Assembly: GCF_000316645.1 (NCBI RefSeq)
Contig: NC_019684.1
Span: forward strand, 2,046,001-2,110,000
DNA length: 64,000 bases
Source: Nostoc sp. PCC 7524
GTDB lineage: Bacteria > Cyanobacteriota > Cyanobacteriia > Cyanobacteriales > Nostocaceae
Reading direction: 5' to 3'
Shown: piece after piece, positions 12,001 through 16,997 of the stretch
Position numbering within the stretch: position 1 is the first letter of the stretch
Layout: each line of letters opens with the position of its first letter
Program-made: the position numbers and the translations under genes
Notes under the pieces: generated by a model
What the model was told of the DNA's origin: nothing
The model's input: only the letters and a program-made list of their open reading frames with translations
Databases searched by the model: none

Positions 12001-12839
12001 ATGCCCAAGTAATTGAAGAATATCAAGCTAATGGTACGGTTAACACTTCTTATGTGCATGGATGGGATTTAATTTCTCAAGCAGATGCAGATGGAAGAAT
12101 CTATTACCAAATGGATGGATTAGGTAGTACCCGCCTATTAACCGATAATGATGGAGCTATATTGGCTGAATATGATTATGATGCCTACGGTAATTTAACT
12201 CGTAAAGAAGGGGATGCTGATAATAATTATCTGTTTGCAGGGGAGCAGTTTGATGAGTCTGTAGATGGGTATTATTTACGAGCAAGGTATTATGATCCTG
12301 CAACGGGGCGATTTGTTTCGACTGATCCATTTCAGGGGTATTTAGATCAATCCGTGACATTGCATGATTATCTTTATACTGGTAATAACCCTGTTAATTT
12401 TGTAGATCCATCTGGATTCATTGCTGCTATAGAATATTCAGCTCTTAATAAAAGAGCGCCTTTACTTGCTTCAGCTATAAGATGTCTTGGTGGTCAAGTT
12501 CTGACAAATGTCGCAGAGACAGGTGTATACATCATTTTGACAGAGGTTCTTCCTTACGTTGGTCAGAGCAAAACTGTAAATAAGCGATCTCAACGAAGTG
12601 TCAATAGAATTGCCAAGAAGGCCGGAGAAGTTGTTGAACTAGTTAGAGTTGAGTTCCCCAAAGCCGTTAGCAAAAGAGATAGAGAGATAGTTGAACAAGC
12701 AATTATTCTTTTCTATCGTGGACTTGGGCAAGATACTCTCAATCAAGTTAATCCTGTAGGAGGAAGACCTGAAGACTTCAAAAAAGCTGTAAAGATGATC
12801 GATAATGTTTTTGATAAAATTCGTCGAGGAATTTGTTAG
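3..12839 (+). CDS. Giant Rhs/YD-repeat polymorphic toxin-like surface protein, 5'-truncated by the window
   Basis: The frame is open from the first complete codon of the window, so the true start lies upstream; 4,278 residues are visible. Approximate order by nucleotide: bacterial Ig-like (420-720), two cadherin-like domains (740-1345), Ig-like and two He_PIG-type domains with DPDGD-like calcium motifs (1360-2510), the first half of a von Willebrand A domain with MIDAS DxSxS (Asp codon 2709), a long PPC-like repeat array, the second half of the vWA (to about 7060), three more He_PIG domains, a Gly/Asp-rich linker (8015-8060), an Ig-like domain, a DUF6531-like Rhs N-domain (about 8690), YD repeats (9200-12100), and an Rhs core ending in PxxxxDPxGF (12390-12419). 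The last 139 residues form a tip resembling a GIY-YIG nuclease: GVY (12522), YVG (12555), Arg (12585), Glu (12693). Family knowledge suggests a secreted or surface contact toxin whose core encloses and releases the tip. Export signals would lie outside the window. Confidence 0.9.
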   Translation, partial: GTVILLDTDGHGSLSPRPYIYVENVTPEELSSYPNHFIPNPGEPPQIQARLINDTGISESDRLTFDPSINGTINFTSDLVSFQAGLNAQPITADILDSLQSDGTFVLTAAQLAQINGGTLNDGAYTLKLQAADSKGNLSSVYTIEFVLDTTPPIFNLQLDPDFDSPPIGDLQTTFPIVNLVGTTEPNITVTLQTTGLSTTANELGQFTFSDVSLELGSNLFTVVATDLAGNQGEFSQTFQLLPQQVNQPPTALNLSNNIIAENVPDNNLIGTFTTDDRDTADIHTYTLVNGEGDTDNTAFTIVDNELRIIDSPDFETQSVYSIRVKTTDVGGLFFEQIFTINIADINEAPTDILLDGDSVEENVVGAVVGTISVIDPDTIPAFLNNTVTVNDNRFEVVIDNGTLLLKLKDERSLDHGVETTVNLTLTATDASDSSLTYSKNFIINVNENIPPPDINATLANDTGVSNSDRLTFNPTVIGQTQGATALLGNLNGNGFVDISNALNEDGSFTIFLAEYEILGNGALPDGEYSLELKAINSTGQESDIAIVNFILDLTPPPVDFALAPESDTGVLGDGITTERFVTLLGQTEPELTVVLLETEQITTSDSQGNFSFSDVTMPVAGQAPFTVIAVDLAGNQGRSLQFFTREGINGAPEIISTPETIFDTANQTTYTYEIIAIDPDNDPLTYTLLNIVQGTEIDENGILRFTPSGILQPSYNFSVEVSDRRGRTDTQTFTVEIPNFIENRPPEFTSSPIIEGKIGTEYSYQPTAIDPDGDSLIFSLIAAPDGLTIEVETGLLLWNPINEQLGDNTVIIQVSDAGGLKDTQSFTITVQDRLINNAPIFVSDPITDFAIAVPNTATGNVNPELISLSLANGETTTIPISLRLPSGGISTGGQADIVFVVDESGSMAEEHDWLTDMVLELDAALQTRGITDNRYSLIGYTNQTRIFNLADQTQVSVYGPSNQLVASGSFGAFISNPQLKFNLSADGTYTVVINPTGTSVLPIEYNLNAVLTDPTEIALTNFNTPFFGTVAPQAQETLTFDAPAGTQIFFDGLNSSAVNDIRARLVGPNGNNIFNNVRLSDDNGPHLLSTEGTYSLIVTGGNAGGNFGFQLLEFNSAATEIVLNTEITGTISSGLVTEVFQFNATAGQRLYFDSAANQSITAAIYSPDNRLLGSNTSLRDFTATVPSTGTYTLILRSTSNNPVNYNFRLVTPETQQATLAIGDIVTGNLGEAGEEDIYFLEGTAGQRIWFDGLSADSTSMVAQLVSPTGVQIFGNTRSDRNSNQLILPESGIYSLVISGADQIGNYSFQVLDFITNATDITSEVATSTEINVTFDVALQTQLYTFAGTAGQQLVFDSISGSVAGNWQLHAPDNTRLAQASISNNLTVALPTDGIYTLLLERNSSGSFTFKVSEQIIEETTITLGNTISGTVGSTEEKDIYRFSGNAGQRIRFDGLASDSFNISVRLASPTGQTLFNSIRADRDSGIVTLPETGTYHIIVNGNNVSGNYSFRLLDIADANSLTLGVDVNSTITPGLATELYTFEGMAGQKLLFDMIAVSNSFGGNWSLYGPTANEFIARNTRLDDFTAVLPTDGTYTLLIEGSSNNPISYTFNVTDISTPTSIITPSGFGSIRTGTLTASNQEDIFTFDAPAGTRIVFDGLTASSNNLRARLVAPDGSLLLSNQQLTNDFARLLILPESGTYSVAVTTIGALGDYSFRILNIDDATPLPLDTVFNGSLSIGRGRDIYKFTGTAGQQLFFDGISATGGSGSWRLYSPEHIQLGESSITNNFTATLPADGTYIVMFDGTSANAFNFSVQVVNVEIPESTLTIGETISGSLTKVGQQDIYRFNANAGQRILFDGLGSTTLNANARLVSPTGVQVLGNTRSDRNSNPLILTESGEYSLIITAGERTDNYSFRLLDLDTATTTIDLNNLVNGTISGLATDVYQFIGNAGQELFFNALTGTNSVSWTLLGSGNADLGNRSFPQDFSAVLPGDGTYTLLLNSNSANPVNFSLEIVTHQRATVAINYGEVITGDLSQPGETDIYQFTGVAGQQIWFDGLESTASAIEVALVSPSGTRIFDRLRVDRDNATPFTLFESGTYSLVINSGVRNPGDITGDYSFQVLEIIPNLTVPNDLTGKIVLPSESQVFQFAGMSGQKLIIKPNEGIFGTAAQLSNATNSLSISQGGTEDGYLGINAALQLPFREDAIANIILVTDEDRAIVNNSLNLENILAQLINKDILLDAVVNAIFIDELGNNPLGVDANRLSYIPDGSGGFITTNGGKFSFAPPVFLGSNFDVKEDYIDLVWANDGVAWDLNQLREGGDNAVSFTQAFVNRKAQDINEQLAITLLVTDPNLNVENLTGPIFGVNPGSTVNFDTQITGDGLARSFEIFFVRPETGFVLGSIPVSINQNYFYLAQAIDPDGDPITYSLVNAPTGATINATTGRIDWTPPTTGLYQFEVAVTDDRRAQTIQSYQVQVVAAGGENTAPIITSTAPETIRIGQNLTYQVTATDAENDPLTFFLAEAPEGVSVALDTGLLTWNPTKDQIGEQTITVKVVDSRGGSDTQSFVIAVNENQKPIFSSNPVRLGNPNQLYEYDVNAIDPEGTTITYSLRPGSPDGITIDPETGLIQWLPTTEQVGQFPITVFATDAEGERSQQSFFLNIGTPGAIDDGGTGDGGNGNGGTDTALPQVNLGFNSNVINLGDTLSLQIQGFDSTGLANLDLSVNGTSLTLNLENIQPGEIYTASFTPDRAGLFEVIATATDVVGNTTTKTNIIRVVDPNDQEAPTVELDLSGFDPLNSVITNLTNIVGTINDPNLEFYRVELAPINLINLRNLAANDPDYITIAQGKGDISDGVLAQIDPSLYRNDTYYLRVYAQDYSGNINVQGVILGINTQTKPGEFSLGFTDLSVPLTGIPIEITRNYSSLDTGFLGDFGYGWNLGMQDAQIVEASPDGRDLTLDNFFGGNSFTVGTRVSLTTPDGRRVGFTFEPVVDFVGFFFGARYAPYFRPDPGVYETLEVPDFPLSVRSDGSVGLYIFSGFTYNPSEYILTTKDGTKYTYDQYQGLQTIKDRNDNTLTYTDAGIFSSTGQSITFERDTQGRITEIIDPDGNSLIYTYDVQGNLTGFTDRTNNETTFKYEGDRPHYLTEIIDPLNRNAVRTEYDNRGQISRIFDADGNAIDINYDSAASRQTIKDPFGNSTTFVFDARGNVVSEIDALNGVTTRTYDNNNNLLTVTDPEGNTNTYTYDSRGNILTETDGEGNTKRYTYNARNDILTETDALGNITTYTYDANGNLTSRRDALSNFTTYKYGLYGLLTEVVDANSQTSTFGYDVYGNLTELVDPTGAKFQFTYDRNGRVTSVIDALGAITNYIYDAQGRLIEQTDPEGNACGCGTRGITRTEYNAAGEKIAEIDALGRRTEYRYNERGLLVAIIYPDATPDDLSDNPKIQNEYDALDRLITSVDELGRKTHYIYDALGRQIEIIYPDSTPEDLSDNPRIKTEYDKAGRMIAEIDELGNRTEYRYDQADRLINLTNALNEFTTYAYDASGRMISMTDELGRRTNYAYDGLDRLISTTYANSAVMTMTYDSLGRVIAQTDLAGNTTSYEYDPLGQLTAVVDALDQRTEYKYDAVGNLVEQKDANGNITRFEYDSLRRRTAMILPLGQRSEMNYDKVGNLVIMTDFNGVDSTFGYDERDRLITKSFSDGTPTETFTYTLTGELATVSDNRGVTSFGYDERDRLLFRTEPDGRTISYTYDLAGNILTLAVPSGTTRYTYDPLNRINTVIDPDSGITRYTYDAVSNLIKTEFPNRITENQQYDLLNRPTYVENRNSTDILSSYTYTLDAMGNRIKVEEHNGRIVEYNYDDLYRLTQEKITDIVAGNKTVEYKFDSVGNRLQRIDSVEGTTTYTYDANDRLLEEILGGKVTQYQYDARGNLTAKVENGETLAEYEWNAKGELVAVEVTENGATGRTEFEYDYQGIRVAINIDGEETRFLIDTNQQQYAQVIEEYQANGTVNTSYVHGWDLISQADADGRIYYQMDGLGSTRLLTDNDGAILAEYDYDAYGNLTRKEGDADNNYLFAGEQFDESVDGYYLRARYYDPATGRFVSTDPFQGYLDQSVTLHDYLYTGNNPVNFVDPSGFIAAIEYSALNKRAPLLASAIRCLGGQVLTNVAETGVYIILTEVLPYVGQSKTVNKRSQRSVNRIAKKAGEVVELVRVEFPKAVSKRDREIVEQAIILFYRGLGQDTLNQVNPVGGRPEDFKKAVKMIDNVFDKIRRGIC
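2850..6500 (+). repeat. Tandem PPC-like beta-domain array inside the giant Rhs protein
   Basis: About 11 full repeats of roughly 100 residues alternate between two types. Type A carries GQRIWFDGL-like and ESGTYSLVI-like motifs. Type B carries GQQLFFD and DGTYTLLL motifs. A C-terminal half of a type B repeat stands at the left border and an N-terminal half of a type B repeat at the right border. The pattern resembles pre-peptidase C-terminal (PPC) domains. The array separates the two halves of a vWA domain. Confidence 0.8.
9200..12100 (+). repeat. YD (Rhs) repeat array within the giant protein
   Basis: Many copies of the roughly 20-residue pattern YDxxGNLxxxxDxxGNxxxYxYD follow one another. 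In Rhs and teneurin proteins such repeats form a spiral beta shell around the C-terminal toxin. Two longer units near 10300 and 10450 share a YPDxTPxDLSDNP segment, which suggests internal duplication. One repeat, near 10170, contains an unusual ACGCG cysteine motif. Confidence 0.9.
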
Positions 12840-12898
12840 TATAATTACTTAGGCTTTTAAGTGCGATTGCTAACCTATTCTACACGCATTTAGAAAGA

Positions 12899-12930
12899 GC
12901 GTTAGTGTTAGCTTACCGTAGGCGATCGCC
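12899..12930 (+). repeat. Dispersed repeat, left copy
   Basis: A 32-base segment running from GCGTTAG to GGCGATCGCC has a second, slightly diverged copy in the same orientation at 13779-13809. Both share the core TAGCTTACCGTA. The pair brackets the hicBA operon. The core matches a dispersed repeat style that I associate with Nostoc-type genomes. Confidence 0.6.
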
Positions 12931-13137
12931 ATGATCAGCTTGTGGAGAATGAGAGCGATCGCGGTTTGAGGGTGAATCAACTTGAATTACGATCGCTTTT
13001 TAGCTTCTGGGGAGAGTGCGATTTCTGTTTTTTTTCGGTGTAGCGATCGTGTTTTGGTTGCTGAAGATAGTGCGATCGCTACTTGAAATAGAGAAAATTT
13101 GAATTGTGATCGCAAAGTTCAATCTGAAAGCGATCGC
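12922..13137. repeat. Dense cluster of HIP1 octamers in the spacer after the Rhs gene
   Basis: Four perfect GCGATCGC copies (12922, 12955, 13072, 13130) and three one-mismatch copies (12989, 13043, 13106) lie within 216 bases. The spacer 12840-13206 holds no open frame of 60 codons or more and no clear terminator hairpin that I can see. Confidence 0.8.
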
Positions 13138-13206
13138 CATTGTGTATTTATGAAAAATAGGAGCAATCTAGATGATGAGTTCTATACTTAAATTACCTGT
13201 TACATA

Positions 13207-13437
13207 TTATTTTTGTAACAACTCGAAAAATGTTTCTTTATCAATACCAATGTCTTGAATCATTCCCATGAAAGTACCTTGTTTTAGGTCTTTTCCAGAA
13301 TGAATAGGAACGACAACTCGATTCCCCTGGACATTCTTGTAAATGGCATGACTACCCTTTTGGCGATCAAGATAAAAACCTAATTCTTCAATTACTTTAA
13401 TAAAATCTTTAGCTTTTATACTAGGAAAATTACTCAT
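13207..13437 (-). CDS. hicA: HicA-type mRNA interferase toxin
   Basis: This 76-residue protein has the YcfA/HicA double-stranded-RNA-binding-like fold pattern. It contains a lysine-rich start leading to a KVIEELGF helix, then RQKGSHAIYKN with the conserved GSH catalytic histidine region, a short VVVPIHSGKDL strand and a C-terminal helix. HicA toxins cleave mRNA when released from HicB. The ATG overlaps the stop of the upstream hicB in an ATGA arrangement, so the two are probably translationally coupled with the antitoxin first. The length is normal for the family. Confidence 0.88.
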   Translation of the reverse strand: MSNFPSIKAKDFIKVIEELGFYLDRQKGSHAIYKNVQGNRVVVPIHSGKDLKQGTFMGMIQDIGIDKETFFELLQK

Positions 13438-13673
13438 ACTATAATGGTTAATGGCTTAACAATTAAATCTTCTTTAGGGATAGGTTGATGATCAGCCATT
13501 AAACTTTCAAGATATAATTCAATAGCTTCTGTAATATTCTCAACAGCTTCTTCAAAAGTATCGCCTTGAGAGTGACAGCCCTTGAGAACAGGACAAAAAG
13601 CGTGATAGCCACCATCTTGTTCTTTTTCCAGAAGAACCGTATAATTGTAAAGTTTCTTACTGCTGTTTTCCAT
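13434..13673 (-). CDS. hicB: HicB-type antitoxin
   Basis: The protein has 79 residues. The partial RNase H-like HicB core is visible: YTVLLEKEQDGGYHAFCPVL, then GCHSQGDTFEEAVENITEAI and a long helix ending near LESL. There is no obvious C-terminal DNA-binding HTH or ribbon-helix-helix extension, so this is a short HicB. Autoregulation, known for some families, may be weak or may use another partner. It is the first gene of the operon and overlaps hicA by 4 bases. The pair lies in a repeat-rich island that also carries a zeta-toxin fragment. Confidence 0.87.
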   Translation of the reverse strand: MENSSKKLYNYTVLLEKEQDGGYHAFCPVLKGCHSQGDTFEEAVENITEAIELYLESLMADHQPIPKEDLIVKPLTIIV

Positions 13674-13778
13674 ATATCTTCACCTTTTTTGACAGCTACT
13701 AATTTTGAGGTTAAACCTTCTCTATTATCATATCTATCCTGGTGATTATAGCGATTATTATGGATGCAAAACACGAGT

Positions 13779-13809
13779 GCGTTAGCGGTAGCTTACCGTA
13801 AGTATCGCC
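13779..13809 (+). repeat. Dispersed repeat, right copy
   Basis: A diverged direct copy of the segment at 12899-12930, sharing GCGTTAG and TAGCTTACCGTA but ending AGTATCGCC instead of GGCGATCGCC. It lies just upstream of hicB. The spacer 13674-13939 otherwise holds only this element and a HIP1 copy near 13895. Confidence 0.6.
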
Positions 13810-13939
13810 TCTGTTCAAAAAACTATCACTGTAACGCACTTTGATATTGAATTTTATCTGTGGTTGGTGCGACGATGCTCCGCCCCGCCGTAGGCGATCG
13901 CTTGTAGGTTGCCTTAATTAATGAAATGTAACTCACCAT

Positions 13940-14026
13940 TTAAAATAGGAAGTAGGGAAGGATTTGCATAGCGGCGGTAGTTTTACCAGAACCCTTTGCA
14001 CCAACGATAAGGTACAGGTTAGGCAT
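13940..14026 (-). pseudogene. Remnant of a zeta-toxin-like P-loop gene (first 28 codons)
   Basis: On the minus strand an ATG opens a 28-codon frame that begins MPNLYLIVGAKGSGKTTAA and stops at TAA. The MPNLY start, the Walker A GAKGSGKT and the following helix ending LPYF are the N-terminal signature of zeta-toxin-like kinases. The remaining 150 or more residues expected for the family are missing: the downstream DNA shows no continuation. It overlaps, in antisense, the region just before the MobA-like gene. A truncated relic is the simplest reading. Confidence 0.7.
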
Positions 14027-14077
14027 TATTATAGGACTGAATTAAACCCAAAATTACATCTCAGCATTAAACGAAAA

Positions 14078-14656
14078 TTGTCAAACTTTGCTCTGATTTT
14101 AGCGGCGGGTAAATCTACTCGTATGGGTACTTGTAAAACTTCACTACCTTGGGGTGGTAAAACCTTATTAACTTATCAAATAGAACAATGGTTAAGTATA
14201 GGTTTTACGCCTGTTGTAGTGTTAGGTTTACATAATGCTGACAGACAAAAAGATTGTCTTGTCGGTAGTTTAACTGTAATTAATCCTCATAGCCATGCTG
14301 GGAAAACAACTTCTATTCTCACAGGCTTAGAACATATTCCGCCAGACTTGGAAATTTTAGCAATTTCCGCAGTTGATCAACCCAGAGAATCAGACATTTA
14401 TCAGAGGTTAGTACAAACACATCAAGATAATTCTGCCTTGATTACTGCACCTACCTATCAAGGAAAAATGGGGCATCCATTGTTGTTTGGAAATAGGATG
14501 CGATCGCACTTAACAAATATCCAAGAAGCAACCCTAGGTTTACGTCACATTATCCAAGAATTTTACAGCGTCATTCACAAAGTTGAATTTGATCATCCGG
14601 CTGTATTGCTTGATATTAACACACCAGATGTATATCAAGCCCAACTTTTCAATTAA
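14078..14656 (+). CDS. MobA/MocA-like molybdopterin nucleotidyltransferase family protein
   Basis: The protein has 192 residues from the chosen TTG. It opens with the nucleotidyltransferase signature LILAAGKSTRMG, followed by TSLPWGGKTLL. Later come VDQPR, which resembles the metal-binding DQP segment, KMGHPLLFG and a terminal DINTPDVY. These features are shared by MobA, MocA and the xanthine dehydrogenase accessory enzymes, which join CTP or GTP to molybdopterin. The frame also extends to a TTG at 13964, but that extension is antisense to the zeta relic and unlike the family. I therefore start at TTG 14078, just before the first beta strand; no strong ribosome-binding site is seen. MocA-type enzymes feed xanthine dehydrogenase, which fits the nearby ureidoglycolate lyase and nucleoside-type importer. 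Confidence 0.78.
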   Translation: MSNFALILAAGKSTRMGTCKTSLPWGGKTLLTYQIEQWLSIGFTPVVVLGLHNADRQKDCLVGSLTVINPHSHAGKTTSILTGLEHIPPDLEILAISAVDQPRESDIYQRLVQTHQDNSALITAPTYQGKMGHPLLFGNRMRSHLTNIQEATLGLRHIIQEFYSVIHKVEFDHPAVLLDINTPDVYQAQLFN

Positions 14657-14779
14657 AACAATAAAGCACTGGCTTAGATGAAATTGTCAAATTTGATGTT
14701 GCTAACTGGAAAGATGAATTGGTTTCACGCAGAGACACAGAAAGCAAGAGCTTGAGATGGTAATTTTTATATTTGATAT

Positions 14780-15274
14780 TTAAACCATCTCAAATTCTAA
14801 TTGTTGATTCTTGAGAAAATCATGGGTGAAATGATCTACTACATTAGTATCAGCCAATTCTAAATTATAAAAATCTACAACATCATGCTCAAAATACGGC
14901 CCAGCGTGCCAAGTACCCTCATGTAACTTAATAAAACAATTTCCCGGAATACGAAAAGCAGCCATTTCCTCTAACACTGGTGTATCCAAATCATTGTAAG
15001 CAGGACACACCGCAATTAACCAATCCTTCCCTTCTAAAGAACCCAAACATTGCGTACATTGCAGATGGCGAGTAATTTTATGAAACTTTCGCCCACGCTT
15101 ATTTAACCGCATAATATAAAAGCGTGGCGTACCATTTTCTAAATTTAATTGTGCATCTTCCGCATCAAAAGCTTTACCATCCGCACTTGCAAAAATCACC
15201 TGTCCATAACGCCAAAAATTTGCCGATGTTATCCATTCCGCCTGTAATTGCTGCACCATTTGTGATGTATTCAT
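14780..15274 (-). CDS. Ureidoglycolate lyase/hydrolase-like protein (AllA family)
   Basis: This 164-residue cupin-like protein matches the AllA family in length. Visible features are YIMRLNKRGRKFHKITRH near residue 53, which resembles the AllA segment holding the metal-region histidines, and FIKLHEGTWHAGPYF near residue 114, which corresponds to the conserved GTWH motif. AllA releases glyoxylate and urea from ureidoglycolate late in purine and allantoin breakdown. It lies between a MobA-like gene and a BMP importer and is followed on the same strand, 42 bases upstream, by a DoxX gene with which it may be co-transcribed. Family assignment is firm; exact activity is inferred. Confidence 0.75.
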   Translation of the reverse strand: MNTSQMVQQLQAEWITSANFWRYGQVIFASADGKAFDAEDAQLNLENGTPRFYIMRLNKRGRKFHKITRHLQCTQCLGSLEGKDWLIAVCPAYNDLDTPVLEEMAAFRIPGNCFIKLHEGTWHAGPYFEHDVVDFYNLELADTNVVDHFTHDFLKNQQLEFEMV

Positions 15275-15316
15275 AAAACCCCTCTATCTCCATCTGTGCG
15301 TGAGTAAATCCTACTC

Positions 15317-15775
15317 TCATTCATCAACATCAGCATACCATTCCAACTCACGAGGAATGAGCGACTTAGGAATTAGAGAAGCCTGCTTGTCCCGATCACT
15401 AGGTTGCGTATACCACCAAGCCCAAGCAATTAAAACAGCTTGTAAAGGCAGCCGAATCACTTGAAACAAAGTTGAATCTGAATAGGGTATATTTTCAATC
15501 TTAATATGATTGACTGCCTGATTGATATTAGCAGGGAAAACCGCAATAAATAACAAAATTACACCCCAAGCCGCAGCTTGACTGACAGGCGGAACTAACA
15601 ATCCAATCCCACCTAAAATTTCATAAAAGCCACTCAGATAAACTAAGCCTAACGGATAGGGAAGTTGCGGCGGCACAATTTTGACGTATGGTGCTGGGAC
15701 TGCAAAATGTGTAATTCCAACTATGATCAGAGATACAGCCAAAATCACCCGTAAGAGTTCTTTGTGCTTGTTCAT
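15317..15775 (-). CDS. DoxX-like integral membrane protein
   Basis: This 152-residue protein has four hydrophobic segments (about residues 8-26, 43-62, 68-82 and 108-124). The DoxX pattern is visible: RVILAVSLIIVGITHF, then YLSGFYEILGGIGLLVP and a third helix ending AVFPANINQA. DoxX-like proteins are small membrane proteins, some linked to quinone or redox metabolism, but for this one no reaction can be named. It starts at ATG and reads in the same direction as the ureidoglycolate lyase-like gene. It is divergent from the BMP importer across a 166-base spacer that must hold both promoters. Confidence 0.8.
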   Translation of the reverse strand: MNKHKELLRVILAVSLIIVGITHFAVPAPYVKIVPPQLPYPLGLVYLSGFYEILGGIGLLVPPVSQAAAWGVILLFIAVFPANINQAVNHIKIENIPYSDSTLFQVIRLPLQAVLIAWAWWYTQPSDRDKQASLIPKSLIPRELEWYADVDE

Positions 15776-15941
15776 TGATTTCCCTAGATTCTGTATTTAC
15801 CTATACTGTTGTAGTGTGACTAATGGAGGTTAATCTGTCTTCAGTCAACAGTCAGAAAATCAACGAATATCTTCCCAAATTTCACTTACGACCTTAAAGT
15901 AATTGAGTAAATAAAATGACTATCAATTTTTAGGTTAGTAT

Positions 15942-16997
15942 ATGACGTTAAATTTTAGCCGCCGTCAATTTGTCTGGTATGGTTCAGCTACCTTGGCTAC
16001 CAGCTGGCTATTGAAAGCTTGCAGTAGCAACCAAACGCCAACACCAACAGCTGCTAGTGGCAGCCAAGGGTTTAAAATAGCGATCGCACTCCCTGGAGTC
16101 ATCAGTGATCAAGCCTGGAATCAGTCTGGTTATGAAGGGGTGAACTTAGCTAAACAAAAGCTAGGTGCAGAAATCGCCTATGTCGAACAAGTCGCCCAAG
16201 CTGATCAAACAGAAGCCTTAACAGACTTTGCCCGCAAAGGTTATAATCTCGTATTCGCCCACGGTGGACAATTTGATGCAGCTATCGAACAAGTCGCCCC
16301 ACAGTTTCCCAATACTTTTTTTGTAGGTGTGAATGGCAATCTCAAAGGTGAAAATATCGCCTCTTTAAGAATAGATCATCTTCAAGGTAGTTATTTGTGT
16401 GGCATGATTGGTGCTGCTGTCAGCAAATCAAATAAATTAGCTTATATTGCTGGGCAAGAATTTCCTGCAACTCAAGACGAATTACGGGGATTTGAATTAG
16501 GCGCAAAATCCGTTAAACCCAACATTCAAATTGTTTCTACCTTCACGGGTGATTGGAATGATGTTGCTAAAGCCAAAGAAGCCACACTTGCCTTAATTTC
16601 TGCTGGTGCAGATGTGATTTATCAATGGTTAGATAGTGCCTCCCCCGCAGTTTTACAAACAGCCAGCGACAAAGGAATTTATGCTTTTGGTAATACTAAG
16701 GATCAGTTAGATGTTGCCCCCAAAGCAGTGTTAACCAGTGCCGTAAAACGTCTGGATATAGCAATTGCCTATTTAGCAGAATTAGCCCAAAAACAACAAA
16801 TTAAGGGAGAAATTTATACAATTGGTTTAGAAAGACCAGATATATTGAGTTTAGGCAAATTTGGGGCAGGAGTCACCGCACCAGTTCAACAAAATGCGCT
16901 GAAAGTAAAACAAGAAATTATTGATCAAAAAATTACCTTTGAAAATTGCCAAGACAATGGTAAAAATACTCGTTGTGTGAAAAAAGCAGCAGCCTAA
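15942..16997 (+). CDS. BMP-family ABC transporter substrate-binding lipoprotein
   Basis: The protein has 351 residues. The N-terminus has a twin-arginine-like SRRQF (6-10), a hydrophobic stretch and a lipobox LLKAC with Cys27, so it is probably exported and lipid-anchored. The body shows the Bmp/PnrA pattern: ALPGVISDQAWNQSGYEG, then GHGGQF-type and YIAGQEF segments, the ADVIYQW region and a late IYTIGLE strand. PnrA-type proteins bind purine nucleosides; related ones serve other ligands. The stop codon is directly followed by the ATG of the ATPase gene, and two permease genes complete the importer. Ligand choice is inferred from context. Confidence 0.88.
   Translation: MTLNFSRRQFVWYGSATLATSWLLKACSSNQTPTPTAASGSQGFKIAIALPGVISDQAWNQSGYEGVNLAKQKLGAEIAYVEQVAQADQTEALTDFARKGYNLVFAHGGQFDAAIEQVAPQFPNTFFVGVNGNLKGENIASLRIDHLQGSYLCGMIGAAVSKSNKLAYIAGQEFPATQDELRGFELGAKSVKPNIQIVSTFTGDWNDVAKAKEATLALISAGADVIYQWLDSASPAVLQTASDKGIYAFGNTKDQLDVAPKAVLTSAVKRLDIAIAYLAELAQKQQIKGEIYTIGLERPDILSLGKFGAGVTAPVQQNALKVKQEIIDQKITFENCQDNGKNTRCVKKAAA

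Noticed and set aside
13207..13673. hicBA as the immunity system of the Rhs tip
   Set aside because: HicB is a specific antitoxin for HicA, the genes are on the other strand, and the direct repeats set them apart from the Rhs gene.
13499..13774. Minus-strand 91-codon frame overlapping hicB
   Set aside because: It overlaps hicB in another frame and shows no family pattern; it is a shadow.
13964..14077. N-terminal extension of the MobA-like protein
   Set aside because: The extra 38 residues do not resemble the family and are antisense to the zeta-toxin relic. The family motif starts right after TTG 14078.
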